Assembly (NCBI RefSeq): GCF_914767665.1 | Contig: NC_059502.1 | Span: forward strand, 34,490,812-34,554,811 | Reading direction: 5' to 3' | Source: Harmonia axyridis | Taxonomy: Eukaryota > Arthropoda > Insecta > Coleoptera > Coccinellidae | DNA length: 64,000 nucleotides | Shown here: positions 1 to 12,187 of the stretch, piece by piece | How positions within the stretch are numbered: the stretch's first letter is position 1 | How the letters are laid out: each line of letters begins with the position of its first letter | The notes under the pieces: generated by a model | Database searches by the model: none | What the model saw: the letters and a program-made list of their open reading frames with translations, nothing else | What the model was told of the DNA's origin: nothing | Position numbers and translations under genes: made by a program

Positions 1-238
1 TTTTATTTTGTTGATGCCTGCGATTCAAGAGCTGATTTTAACTATATTTAGTCGCAAAATATGTATATTCATTTATGACTGTTCTAAAGTTATTATATAG
101 TCATTAATGTAGGCACAATGGTTTTATTGTCTGTCTGTAATCGAGTAAATTCCAGATAAATCTATAAATAGCCGAACCATTGCCTATCAAGTATCTGAAA
201 TGACCCTTTTAATCCCCTAACTCGGGTAAGTAAGAGAA
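1..238. other. AT-rich DNA with no recognised feature
   Basis: I see no coding, RNA or repeat signal here. The sequence just before 239 does not continue the pseudogene that follows in any frame I could recognise. Confidence 0.4.
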
Positions 239-762
239 AAAACCATACTTCCTCCGTTACATATAAAGTTGGGCTTAATGAAGCAATTTGTAAAGGCTCT
301 TGATAAGAATGGGTCATGTTTTGCATATATAGAGGTAAAAAAGCATCAGTTGAACAAAGAAAAACTCAAAGCAGGGATACTTTACGGCCCACAAATGAGA
401 AAATTAATTAAGGATCCTGCCTTCATAAATTCAATGAATCAAGTTGAACAAGAAGCTTAGACATCATTAGTTGCAGTTGTAGAAAATTCCTTAGAAAAAA
501 ATAAAGCTCAAAAATATGTTGAAATGTTAACAAGATGCTCAATAGTTTCAAATCCTGCAATATGAGTATTAAAATACACCATTTACACTGCCACTTAGAC
601 TTAGACCAGAAAATTCAGGACACATGAGTGAGGAACAAGGTGGAAGATTTCACCAAGATATTAAAGTTACAGAGGACTGCTACCAAGGAAGATAGGACCA
701 TGCACATGATGGCAGATTACTGCTGGAGTTTAAAAAAGAACTGTTTAAAAAACATTAAGAAA
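239..762 (+). pseudogene. Relic of a multicopy arthropod repeat-encoded protein
   Basis: Reading from 239 gives LPPLHIKLGLMKQFVKALDK, then a lysine-rich stretch, GPQMRKLIKDP and a stop at about 458. The same frame continues past the stop. After a shift there are CNMSIKIHHLHCHLD, SEEQGGRFHQDI and finally MMADYCWSLKK near 708-740. These blocks in this order match, from memory, a protein family found in hundreds of uncharacterised copies in insects and other arthropods, probably carried by or derived from a transposable element; its biochemical role is unknown to me. The copy is truncated at its N-terminal side and carries one in-frame stop at about 458, at least two further frame changes (about 625 and 705) and another stop near 690. 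It is a dead fragment. The family identity is recalled, not searched; the order of conserved blocks across three frames makes chance unlikely. Confidence 0.75.
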
Positions 763-2616
763 TGTTGCGGAAAAGAAACTTTCGAAGTGTTAAGTGACTA
801 TTTGATTTCTTCATCGTTTTTTTTTTTGTTGTAAGTACGACATAATATTGTATTTTGTATTACTTAAATAAAAATGTCGTATCTACTCTTGTTTACTACA
901 CTTACGTATTCGAGTTGAAAATAATGTAATTCATATTTCTCTAAAATTGTATATTTTAAAAATTTGAGCACCTATAAGTGAAAATGAATACGTTATTCGA
1001 ATCAAATCGATATAGAATCAGCTCAAAAAACCTCGACACCTGAACAGCTGTTCCCCTGTATTACGAAGAAGAGAAATATTATAGCATTTTATCAGCAATC
1101 TGTGAATAGGACAAGTTGCACTAATTTAAGAGCGGAGAACGAGGACAAAGAAAAAAAAAATTAAATACTCAATTAGGCAAACGATTGAAAAACTTCGATT
1201 CCAATATACAAAATAATCAACTCAAACATCTATCAATTCATTTTCCCTTTTTTACTCAACTTCAGGTCGGAACCTAAATATAAACTTCTCAACTCGCTAA
1301 ACTCAATCAGAAACAGGGTTTGTTCGGTTACCAGGAACTTCTCCCTTTCGCGAATGTTTACTAAAGACTCTACGATAATTAATTTAAGCCCCACTTTCGC
1401 CAAAGATCAAACAACATCGCGAATTTCATACAGGTATATTTCCATTTGCGGAATAGGAGGTTGTGTGTATGTTTCATACTCGCTTTACCTACGGAATTAT
1501 CTGTCTAGGTATTTGGACAAGAAATACAAAACGAAGGAAGCTCTCGAACGTGAGAATCGATGCCATCGGAAAATGGAGGCCGGGAAAATGTTCATCTAAA
1601 CATCCGTTCTCATTTTGTTCCTTGGAAATCATATTCCTGGTTGTTGTCGTAAGCTTCCGGGCGATCCATTAAATTCCATTATGAAGGCGACTAGCGAAAT
1701 ACAATTTATTGTGACAGGGAGCGCATCTCGGTGGAAACGGAATTAATTTATCGATTCAGTACGTTAACTGGAGCTGAAAACAACTACGAATATGAGATTT
1801 TCGGTTTCTCCAGAATTGATAAGGAATTATGGAAATAATCCAGACGTTTATTGTGGAAATTTTTGCATATCCTAATGAAGCAGGTTGATTGAAAATAGAA
1901 TAGATTGAATAGAATTTTTGTTCGATGACATTGTTTTCTTTCTCTTCTCTTAATAATTCTCTTGTGACTTTCTGACTGTGTAGTATTGCGCCTCGACATC
2001 AAGTTCCTTAACTTCATTTACGTGTGGTAAAATATCATTAATCATTCGTGATTTTTACTAGTTTTTCGGCCGATTGCATGTAGGTTTTCTCTGTGAGCAA
2101 TTCACTCATTTTATTCGTAGCTATTTCTTCTGACTTATTTTCGTAAAGCAAAACTTTTCTGAAATTTTCAATTTAGAGCTTGTTAAGTTTTGATCAGATC
2201 CCTTAATGCCTGAGCGCCGCCATAACCCAAAGATTCACCTCTGAAGCTAGTTACAGATAATTACAGATATGAGAGCGTTATAATGGTGTACTATCTATGT
2301 TCGTTTAATCTGTGGCATATCTATGTTCCTAACTTTTCTCTTTGGTTCGACCAAAAAGTGGAAGGGTGACCCGAAATTCAACATTCAGTATAATTATAAT
2401 TCGTTTTTGATCTCGTCGCTTGAGATTGTTCTTGAGAGTGTTCACCTTACACATTTCAAGTTCAGTAAAAAATTGGCCTTGTCACCACGTGGTCAGTAAA
2501 GACCCTACGGTCTTAGTCACCAAAATGTCGGTAAATTGTTGAATAGTGATTGAAACTGATTCATAGTTTTCATTAACCATTTAAGTGAATGTTGTAAGGT
2601 GTATATTTTTCTTATC
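763..2616. other. Non-coding stretch with a GC-richer patch
   Basis: No convincing gene. Roughly 1040-1780 is less AT-rich than its surroundings and looks unique, with short open frames but no recognisable protein. The rest is AT-rich. Confidence 0.35.
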
Positions 2617-2895
2617 GAATTCACGCTGTAAACATCGTCATCTTTTTCTGTCGAATATCGATACAGCGTTCCGTTTCAATATTTCAACTGTCTATTATTC
2701 TTCGGCACATCCAAGTCTCCGGTCATCTTTTCAGTTTAGGTTGAAACATATATAAGTTTTTCAATATTTCCAGATGAAGGAATATTATTCTCTACCACCG
2801 AAAAAATAAGACTTTATAGTACTTTTTTCACGTTTACTTAATGAAGTAGTACCATATAAGCATCTTCAGTGTTGCTCAGGTAGCTTCGGAATATT
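2617..2895 (+). repeat. Dispersed repeat, copy 1 of a 280-bp pair
   Basis: This block aligns in the same orientation with 4557-4837 over its whole length. Shared landmarks in order are AATCGATACAGCGTT-like, ATTCTTCGG-ACATCCAAGTCT, ATATTCTCTACCAC, AAATAAGACTTTAT and TTAATGAAGTAGTACCATAT. I judge about three quarters to four fifths of bases identical by eye. No terminal repeats or coding frame were found, so the class is unknown. Confidence 0.75.
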
Positions 2896-3966
2896 CGATA
2901 AGTGAATTTTGTGAAGTGTAAACGGTGTAATTGCATATAGACTTACTTCAATTCAAAAACATCCATTCCCGACTTCGGATGTTTTCTCGCCATGAGTCCT
3001 GTCTGATTGCAGGTATAACATTTATCCGATCTCCCATAATTCCGACACCCTCTTGCCAAATGGAATTTCACCCCCTTTCAACGTTTTTCAATTCGAAACT
3101 TCTTTCCAAAAACTCAGTAAACTTGAATACACCTTCAAAAATTGGAAGGTTTCATCAATTCATATTTAATTCATGGTTGGTACGAAATCGTAGAGGAAAA
3201 CAAATCAGATCAAATAATCAAGAAATAATTCAAACAAGAGACAAGATAAACATTGTTATTATTCTATAGGAACATGAACGTATTGATGATTTGTAGAATT
3301 ATGTATCAAAGAAATAATTTGTGAAAAATTCGAAGTGTACGACATTTCCTTCCAAAACATTCTAGGAGGATGTGTGTTAGACATGTTTCACAAGGGATAG
3401 TGTTATAAAATAATTGTAGATGTAAATTTTCGTGAGTTGAGCTCTTGAAGTGAAAAAGAAACTACTAGGCCTAAAACTGACTGGTCTCTTTCATCCTTTC
3501 GATATGAAATATATGAATTTTATTTTCCAAGAAAAAAAGCAGGGATCAAATTCACTTAATATCTCTACTTCTGAATCTATTAGAAATTTCTTCAACCTAG
3601 TTAATCAAGAACGAAATGTGAACAATGAACAAGGGTAAATTTGAAAACTATGAGTGCATTCACTTTTTAAGCTTGGAATATTCCCGCACGGATATCCTCG
3701 TTTTTCGAAAACGTTTCAAATCTCAACACAATTCAAAGAACAAAACGAAAAAACAATTACCGAATTTCATAACTTTCTATCTTTTTTTCGTCGATAATTG
3801 ATTCTCCAAATTTGTGTTGAAATTTTGTTGAATTGCTGCCCTATTTCCCTGAACTTAACGACCGTTATTCTCTATCTGCAATATTTCGAAATGTATCCCG
3901 AACTTTCTGCAATTTTCAACGATCCTCTTCTAGCCTATCACTTTATAGACCATGGGTCACCAATAT
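2896..3966. other. AT-rich DNA, nothing recognised
   Basis: One 112-codon frame lies at 2931-3269, but its composition is not protein-like and I recognise no domain. I treat the stretch as non-coding. Confidence 0.35.
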
Positions 3967-4157
3967 GAAACAAGAATTTTACAGGAGACCAAAAAAACCG
4001 TACAGTACAGTGTTATAATAATAATAATAAGAGAGTTCATTCATGAAAATACATTCAATAAACTCCATTGAATGTATTTTCATGAATAAACTCTCTTATT
4101 ATTATTATTATAACACTGTACTGTACGGTTTTTTTGGTCTCCTCTAAAATTGTTCAT
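3967..4157. repeat. Long near-perfect hairpin (foldback element)
   Basis: The left arm runs from about 3967 to 4055 and the right arm from about 4068 to 4157, around a loop of roughly 12 bases. The arms include GGAGACCAAAAAAACCGTAC and its complement, a TAA/TTA triplet run, and ACATTCA/TGAATGT next to the loop. Pairing is nearly perfect over about 75 bp and continues with gaps outside that. It is probably a foldback MITE or a recent inverted duplication. Confidence 0.85.
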
Positions 4158-4556
4158 TATGGACATAGCAGATTTACACTCTTAGCCGACGATATGTTTT
4201 CTCGGGTGAAGTACACTAAAATCCACACCTTGATTGTTGGGTGTTAGGTTAGATAATGCAGTTATGAGAGCATACTTTTGTAAAAACAAATCGAATCATT
4301 TGTGTGATATTTATTGTTGAATGAATTTAATGCTGGTGCAATTGAATTTTTTTATTTCAGTGATGAATATCAGGGAATAAAGGTTCATAAAATATTTTAC
4401 AACTCTAGAATAAAATAATACTTTATACATAAGTGATAACCATGAATTTCCTGAAACGACTGTGAGCAGGTATGAAAAAATTACAGACGTTGTATAAAAA
4501 TAGGTGAGTGATTTACTTGAACATCCTGAGGGAGAGATCTACAAATTTTCTCTTAT
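4158..4556. other. AT-rich DNA, nothing recognised
   Basis: I see no gene, RNA or structured repeat between the hairpin and the second dispersed repeat copy. Confidence 0.35.
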
Positions 4557-4837
4557 CCAATTCACGATGTGAACATCGTCGCCTTTTCCTATTGAAAATC
4601 GATACAGCGTTCGGTTTTGATATTGCAGCAGCTACCATTCTTCGGTACATCCAAGTCTGAGGCCATCCTATCAGGTTAGGTTAAAACATATAACAATTTT
4701 TTCTCGATATATCCAGATGGAGGATTAATATTCTCTACCACACAAGAAATAAGACTTTATGGTACTTTATATAGGTCCACTTAATGAAGTAGTACCATAT
4801 AGGCATCTTCAGTGCTGCTCGGTTAGTATTGGAATAA
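4557..4837 (+). repeat. Dispersed repeat, copy 2 of a 280-bp pair
   Basis: Direct-orientation counterpart of 2617-2895, about 1.94 kb downstream, with the same ordered landmarks. It may be a dispersed family or an old local duplication that later received the hairpin at 3967-4157. Confidence 0.75.
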
Positions 4838-5780
4838 TCTTTTCGCAAATTGACACCACTGTTCCTCAGAAGCCAAGTTCGGCTGAATATGCAATAATGA
4901 CGGATTTGATAATGTTAATAATCAAGGCTTCTCCTAAGTTTTTGGCTATGCTGTGAAATCAAAGACCTCAAGACGATTCTCCATCATTCCTCTACTGAAA
5001 GTAAAAACTTTGTATTTTCCATATGGAGGAAGTAGCTCTTTCAGAAAATATATATAGTGTTGAATTTCGTGGAGAAAAATTTTGAATCGTTCAATATTTT
5101 ACTAGAGATATTCGTCTGATGAGTATTATATAGAAACATTAGAAAAAGGGAAAAATAAACATTCATCAATAGAGATTAATAGTGAAAAGAATAAAACATC
5201 CCAGATTTCAGTTAAGGTTCACATAACGTTATAAAATCAAAAGTCTCTAAAATTTACATGTTGAAGAGTTAACCCAAACACCTTGAGAGGCACTTTTCAA
5301 AAAATTATGTACTCTCTCACGTTACAAAAATTGTTACTTCAATAATGGAATGCGTGATTTAGTTGGACACAAAGTTTATGTGAAGGACATTTTATTTGAT
5401 ATCTTTCATTTTAAAGTACGCTATAATTACTATTCGTGAAGAGTTTTTACGTGATAATGAAAAATAATACCATCCAAAGATAGTATCGACAAAAAAAACC
5501 ATACCTGCATTTCACAGAGCATGGGTGCCTGTCATTAACATGACATGTATTAAACCAACACCGGAGGGATGCGATGAAATAATTAATGATCACCGGACAC
5601 GTCACCGCACTACCGGAAGGTAGTGAATTATCAGTGCGCAGTAATTTACTAGTGTGATATAATCTGAAGCTGAGATTCCCTAGACATTTTAAGGTGCCTT
5701 CTGATATTGGGTATAATTTGGAAAATCTGGCTGTGGACAACTTCAAGATTTACGATTAATTTCTACGAAGTTCATTTTGA
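4838..5780. other. AT-rich DNA, nothing recognised
   Basis: Only short random-looking frames are present. No feature can be supported. Confidence 0.35.
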
Positions 5781-6642
5781 AATAAAAAGGTATTGGAACT
5801 TTCTCTTCCGAGGTCAGCACCTTGTCGTGGTGGGAGGGCTTGTAGTAACTGCCTGCTGAAAAGTAGACTGAAAACTAAGACTGACCAGAAAATGTGGCGT
5901 GTATAATCCCAGCCTGCTTTAGTCCCCATACCTCAACAATCCTATGTTCCCCCAAACATTCCTGCCAATACCTCGCTCACATCCTCTAATCTCTACCCTT
6001 CCAAGCGACTGGTTCTAGGTAAAGGTAGGTGGAAATAATTGACAGTTCTAGCAGAATGAGACACAAGAGGCCGAGAGGGAAGCAAGAAGAAGAACCGCCA
6101 TCCTTATATTTTCTCTGCACAAACTAAGGTTGATCCTTTGCTGTGAGGACTTTTGGTTTGCGTTAGTAGTATAAGTTCGCAAAGGTCGCAAGACCAGGGT
6201 CAAGAGGCGTCTCCTCGTGGTGATACGTTCTAAGGGAGGCAGCTTGCCGACCAAGTCCCTATGTGGGGAACCCTGGAACTATGAAGGTCTTAGGTGTGTA
6301 AATGTTCCACATTTTTCAGATTACTCATTAGATGACTCTAACACCTTCAATTAATTGTTCCCGCCCTATCCCCCACTCCTCTAGGGCAGGACAGCGTGAA
6401 ACAAGAAGGATATGCCGTCGTAGAATACCAAACTTATGGTGAGCCAGACGAACTGTGGCTGAACACGTAAGAGGAAGGTTGGCATCCTTGGAACATTTCT
6501 CTACGGTTTGGGCGGTAATGGAAGTTTTAAGTGAGCTTCAAGAGAGCCACTACCTAACAGGTGCCGACAGGAGTTTCACACTTGTAGAGATTGGTTGGGT
6601 GTCCATAAGGTGGATTTCAATCCATTAAGAATAAAAGGTATT
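5781..6642 (+). mobile_element. Probable retroelement insert with 13-14-bp target duplication
   Basis: A GC-richer block of about 835 bp (5795-6629) is bounded by the direct repeats AATAAAAAGGTATT (5781-5794) and AATAAAAGGTATT (6630-6642), which differ by one A. This is what target-primed reverse transcription would leave. The block opens with a segment containing CCTTGTCGTGGTGGGAGGGC, which reminds me of 5' ends of some LINEs, and has C-rich tracts near 5930-6000 and 6360-6390. I could not recognise an endonuclease, RT or RNase H domain, so it may be a non-autonomous or internally deleted element. The boundary repeat is seen; the class is inferred. Confidence 0.5.
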
Positions 6643-9044
6643 ACAACGTTATTTTCTGGAGCTAAAACAATGATTTTGTGAAAAAAATGACTTTCTGTTA
6701 TTGTTATCGTTGATATTTCTAGTTTTGGGAATAAAATATATGTTGTGATTTTATAAATGCGTTTTTTGTTAATTGTATAATATTTGGAAATCCTGAGGAA
6801 ATGAACCGAAATTTAACCATCAATATATTCCCTGCTTATTATACAGTTTTAAAATCAAATAAAAATAAACAACATGATTCTTCTATTTGGAAGCAAACCT
6901 CGAATAAATACATTTATTTTCATGGAAACATCAACTTTCGATATTTCAATAATTGAATTGTACATGCGATCTCCAGACCTCACAATGCTACTATTTTTGG
7001 AGTACGGTGGTTAAGGCTTGAACTCCAGGTAAACTCTAATGACATCCCGCAAAAATTTCCTCCTTGACGAGGATTTTCATCGATTGAAGGCGAAGATGCT
7101 CGAGGACCTATTCCCAGAAGCCTCATCTGTTATTCCATAATGTACCCGAATAAATAGTCGCCCCCAGATACATTCTACGACAAAACTTAGAGGAACAAGT
7201 TCGAACTTGTTAATATAGTTCATAAACTGGCCTTAACTTACGTCGACGTGTTTAATTAGAAATGTCGTATAAGTGGGACTGCTCATTGTCAGGGTAATAC
7301 CAACGCAAAGATAATTCTCCCGTTGTTCGAGCAGAACGTATACAAAGTCCTCATCAAGAATGGGGCTTTGCGGCTTCCAGTCCGACTCCGAATCCACCCC
7401 TAATCGAATTGTTTTCCGGTTACAACGAGGTCAGGGGCGGGCGCGAGGGTTGAATTATTGAATGGGTGTAATGAACGGGCTACTGAAAAAATTACATGGT
7501 GGAATGGAGGCAACAACTTTTTGCTGTCGAAAATTTTCATCGTAACTGGGTTGGTTAGCGGGGTATTGGGAATGTTTGTTATCGTGATTTCCCTTTTCCC
7601 ACGCTTTCGTATCTGTGTCTATGGGAACAACAAATCTACATTTTGTGTCTGGAACTTTTTTGATGTTTACATTATGAAATGAACGTATGAAAAAAATGTT
7701 ACACAAAGGTTCAATTTTCCACGTCGCCTAAATCTGGATATCGCGGAATTACCAACTAGTTCTCATTGTCTGAATAGGACTGTTGCTCTTCTGGGATTCA
7801 ACGTATTAAAAAAATTCACTATGCTGGCTCCCATTGATCTTTTCAACTCCTACTTATCCATTATGCGGCAATATAGCAAGATTAACGGTTTCAGATCTGC
7901 AGTGTTTTCTAGTGCTTCCGGGGTCCTACAAAGGAGGGTACTTCTTTTCATTACTTTTATTAGTAGTCTGTCCGACTCGGCTTCGCGGTGGTGTTACTAA
8001 CGAAAGAAAAATTGAAAATGAAAATATATTATGAAACAAAATAACACCGTAATAAAAAAAATAAAAAAGAATCATTATCGTTTCAATTCAATCATCTACT
8101 TTCTGTCAGACAACCTAAAATACATCCTTCGAAGTGTCAAATGATACTCTGTGATTATTCGTTCGGTCATAGGAAAAATGAAAGCCTTTTTTTCTTTTCG
8201 GTACTATGTGACCGTAATTAACACAACAAAAAAAATTACCAACTTGGCGCAGTCGCCCGAATAATATCCAAAATAATTTAAACAAACCCCTATATTTTTA
8301 TCCGATTCTCATTTGTTTTCAAATTATGGTATAATTGAAATGTTTCAAATAGTTCACCACTTCCTCGACCGCTTCTTACAAAAAATGCTGTAGGTACCGA
8401 TTGGTTGGTCCTTTTTGTTGTGTTATATGTGTTTGAAGCGTTTATTTTCGAGTTTGTACGAAATATAGGAAATTTGGTTTGTTTGTAATTAGCTATAACT
8501 TGGAAAAAAATGGTAATTGTATAAGAACAAATGGGTTTTTTGAATTTATTTTTACGTGCATAATACACACTTGGTGCGTTTCTCCCGACTCACCCTGCAT
8601 ATAAAAATTTAGTGGAGTGATGAATGTCGAGTTTTGGCTGTACACGAATGATTTCGAGATATACAGGAAATAAGCATTGCATTGGACTGCTAGCAACTTT
8701 TCTGGTGAAAAAACCGACTGCCTTTGAACGTTCAGGAATGTAATCACTTCTTTACAAAATACAGTATTTTCGGGGTAACTTTTGATTAAAAACTTTCATT
8801 TTTGTTTGTTCATTTTTTCTGTTACAAATACGGGTTCATAGCCCAAGTTTCTCGCTATGGCGGTGTGTGAGTCGTTACAGATAGTTTAGTTCTTCCATTT
8901 CAACAATTATATTTTATTATTTTGGCTGAGTGAATTCAGATTTTCTATGGTTCTATGTTCTTAGGTATAAACGTGTAATGCAAGATGAATAATTCAAATA
9001 TCAGGTGTATATTTCGAAAATATGTCTACTACGAATGAATAAAG
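6643..9044. other. Non-coding stretch with a GC-richer patch at 7.0-7.45 kb
   Basis: About 7020-7450 is GC-richer and unique-looking, ending in GGTCAGGGGCGGGCGCGAGG. It has no recognisable product. The rest is AT-rich, with a CACCCTG-type MITE-like end near 8590. Confidence 0.35.
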
Positions 9045-9140
9045 GCTCATTTTCACGATGATAGTTACTATCACGATAGTACTATCCTGATAGTGCGAGA
9101 GTTCGGTCGCGACAGTGGGATAGTAACTATCGAGTGGTTT
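9045..9140. repeat. Short inverted repeat
   Basis: ATGATAGTTACTATC near 9058-9072 is mirrored by GATAGTAACTATCGA near 9120-9132, with GATAGT/ACTATC repeats between. It is likely the tip of a small MITE. The two overlapping open frames on opposite strands here are by-products of this symmetry. Confidence 0.4.
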
Positions 9141-10578
9141 ACATATATGATTATAGTTTTTGTCAAAGTTACTCTTACAATAGTATTTTCATCCTCGAAA
9201 TCAGCTTTAACAGGGGATACCTTCAATTTGAAGAATTTTTTCAGAACATTATGCAAAAAATTTGAGATCCTGACGATGGGGACATATAAATTTCTTTCAA
9301 GATGACCTTAATGAACCCAACTCTCTAGTCGAAAAAACATGACAGTTATGGTTTAAAAATATCCAAAAATTTTCTATCGAATTTCCATTCAGCAGGAAAT
9401 GCCAAGATTCAATAAAAGTTTCAAGTACGACGGAATTTTGTGGGCTGACGAATTCACGCTAAAAAGATGCAGAATTTATTTTCGAATGAACTGTGAATTT
9501 TAGAAGGACGAGAAAAACGATTGTATTCAATTCCTTCCAGGAATATCATAACAATGATAAATGACGTGCGAGAGAGTATCACGTCATTTTATTTCTTTCA
9601 TGGCGCGGAAAAGATCAGAAAGAATAGTGTTCATGAAACTGAATCGGGTACCAATATTGAAGCAAAAATATATTTCCTGATCGAATGCTTTTTTTAATAT
9701 ACTTATCTTTTGTCTGTGAGCCTCCTCATTTTAAGTGCAGTTTTTCGTTCTTGAATGGTTATTTTTCAAGCTAATTGATTTTTTCTTTCAATATACCCTC
9801 AAATATTTATATTCATCAGTAAAAAATCTAATTCGTCACGTGGGCAGTTAATGTCACCCATTTTGAATATCAGTTACTGAAAATAATCCCCACCTTATAC
9901 ACCTCACCACGCCACAACAGTTCCAACGAGAATAAACCGTCGAAAAGATTGTTAAAAACCTGGATATAATTGCTGAACCAAAGAAGACGAAGGTTGAAGA
10001 TTCATAAAAGGCCCGGGGTGATCCATTTCGAAAGAATACAAGAAGATTAGGGAAAATGGGGAATATAAAGCAATTTTCGGTAAAAAAGAACACTCAACCA
10101 CTTACAAAAGTCTTAGCCAATACAACTTGGCACGAAAATAAGAACTAACAATCAGAAATTGATAAAAAAGGAGTCAAAATCGCAGGAAAAAAAATTTGTC
10201 CGAAAGATCTATGAACCGCAAGAGAAGGAATGTCACAAAGTGGAGAACTGACTGGAGCGGAATTTACCGAAAAGCTGGATAGAAAGTGATCTAAGTTAAT
10301 CAGCAATCTGATATCGTACATATGAAAAATAATCAGTAATTTAGTTGAATATAGCAGCAAAAATTGAATATAGTTAATTTTCAAGATAAGCTTGACCATA
10401 TCTATCGAAGATAAAGAAAGTGAAGATACCATCACTAAGAGTCAATTGGCTGATAGACATATGCATGCTTGTAACCAGAAAACTGTAAGTCAGTTTCAAA
10501 AGAGTAGGTTGTATTCATCAAACACGGAGATCCACACTATTCCACCTTCCCAGGTGATTCGTCTTTGAGAATTCCTTA
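9141..10578. other. AT-rich DNA, nothing recognised
   Basis: Only short frames without recognisable motifs are present. Confidence 0.35.
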
Positions 10579-11214
10579 TACAGGGTGTTCCTAAATTGGA
10601 GGTACAAACGAAAATGACAGATTCTTTGTATCATTTGGAGAAAAAATGTTCTATAAATTTTGGCCCGTAAACGCTTTTCTTTCGAGATACAGAGTGTTGA
10701 AGTTATATTTCTTTTAAGCTTTTTCTCAAAGCATCTTCCCTTCAAGCTATTTGACTTGAATTTGATATACATATTCCAATTTGAAGTTTTCATTATGTGA
10801 TATGATAATTTTTAATGCAAAGGTGATACAGTGTCCACTTCTTTCCTCCAGAACCTTTTTTGGTGGATCACTCCTAGTTTAATTTTAAAAGAAACTTTGG
10901 TCCAGTATAACTCTTTTGGTTTCCGGTAGTTTTGTCATTTTTGCAACCGATTTCGAGCAAAAGTTTCACGCAATTCTCGGTAATTTTCAGTAAAATCCAA
11001 ATTATCATCCTCATATCCAGTTAGTGAGCTGTGATGAACAAGTTATTCACAAATTTTGGTACTTAATTACCCAATCTGTAGCAAAGATCAATACAGAAAC
11101 GTTAAACTGTTATAATAATCACAAGAAAGTAGGACTAAAAGAAACACCCTGTATCTCGAAGAATCGAGGAATCTGCCATTTTCATCTGAACCACCAATTT
11201 AGGACCACTCTGTA
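10579..11214. mobile_element. MITE with TA target sites and ~50-bp inverted ends
   Basis: The left end CAGGGTGTTCCTAAATTGG (from 10581) is mirrored at the right end, which finishes at 11212 with CCAATTTAGGACCACTCTG. The inverted ends stay similar for about 50 bp, through the GACAGATTC / GAATCTGCC region. TA dinucleotides flank both sides (10579-10580, 11213-11214). The length of 632 bp, the TA sites and the lack of a transposase fit a Tc1/mariner-type non-autonomous element. CAGGGTG-type ends recur in many other places in the window. Confidence 0.7.
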
Positions 11215-12185
11215 CAGACATAAAAAACATCAATATTCTAAATGAAAATTACAATTTCATGTACGTTATTCACAAACAACACCAAACTGCAGCAGATATT
11301 CATTTTATAAAATGATAAATAAACGTTCATTTAGTAACTGAAATATACACTACTAAAAAACCCATTTACACTGAAAATTATCCCAAATTTCAGTATAATT
11401 AGAGTAAAGTTACGAGTTCGCGGTTCCGATCGAAACATCTATCTCGCCCAGTTTCGAATTCAATATTTAACTTCAGCCCGACATTTTCCACAACCTTCCA
11501 GCTAATTCACTAAGGTAAATTCTGCCTGATGCGATGCGAAAATCATTTGAATATTTAATAACCTTTCCTTCTTTTCCCAATTTCGCGAACTCTCGGGAGT
11601 ATTAGGCCTGGAAGGAAAGGCCTGACGATCAACTTCAGGAAATCAATTAATTTTTCATAATTCACGGGCGAAGTTTTCAGTGTCAACCCCATGTGTTGCG
11701 GATGTTAGGGGGGAGAGGGAATAACGTGTGTTGGAAAGTTGAGCGTTGATAATGTCTATACCGATAAAGATAAGGTCGGGTAGTTCGGAGAGTTGTGGGC
11801 GAAGATACGGGTATGAGGTGAGTACTGAGAAGTTTATCGTTTGGAAAACTGTCAGTGGAAAGTGATATATTTTTCACACTTTTCGCTTTCGGTATACTCA
11901 TATCGATTTATGATGAGCATCTGCCATGATATGAAGGTCAATGATCAACGAATTTTAGCTTATTGAACAGCTGAATGACCTTGAAATTTGCTTAGAATTA
12001 ATCTGAATGTTAAACATTTTATTATCAAGTTTCGTTGACAACGAAAATCTTATTGAAAATTTTGTTCTTGGTTTGATTTCCTCGAAATCTCAAAATACAC
12101 TATATTTCCACAAGAATCGATTCAATACACATACGTTTGTTAATATCTTGAAGTGTTCTCTGACTCTCAATCATTTGAATAAGTA
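11215..12185. other. Non-coding stretch with a GC-richer patch
   Basis: About 11400-11820 is GC-richer and unique-looking. No gene is recognised. Confidence 0.35.
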
Positions 12186-12187
12186 TA

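Noticed and set aside
2931..3269. 112-codon plus frame
   Set aside because: Low-complexity, non-protein-like composition, no motif, no splice context.
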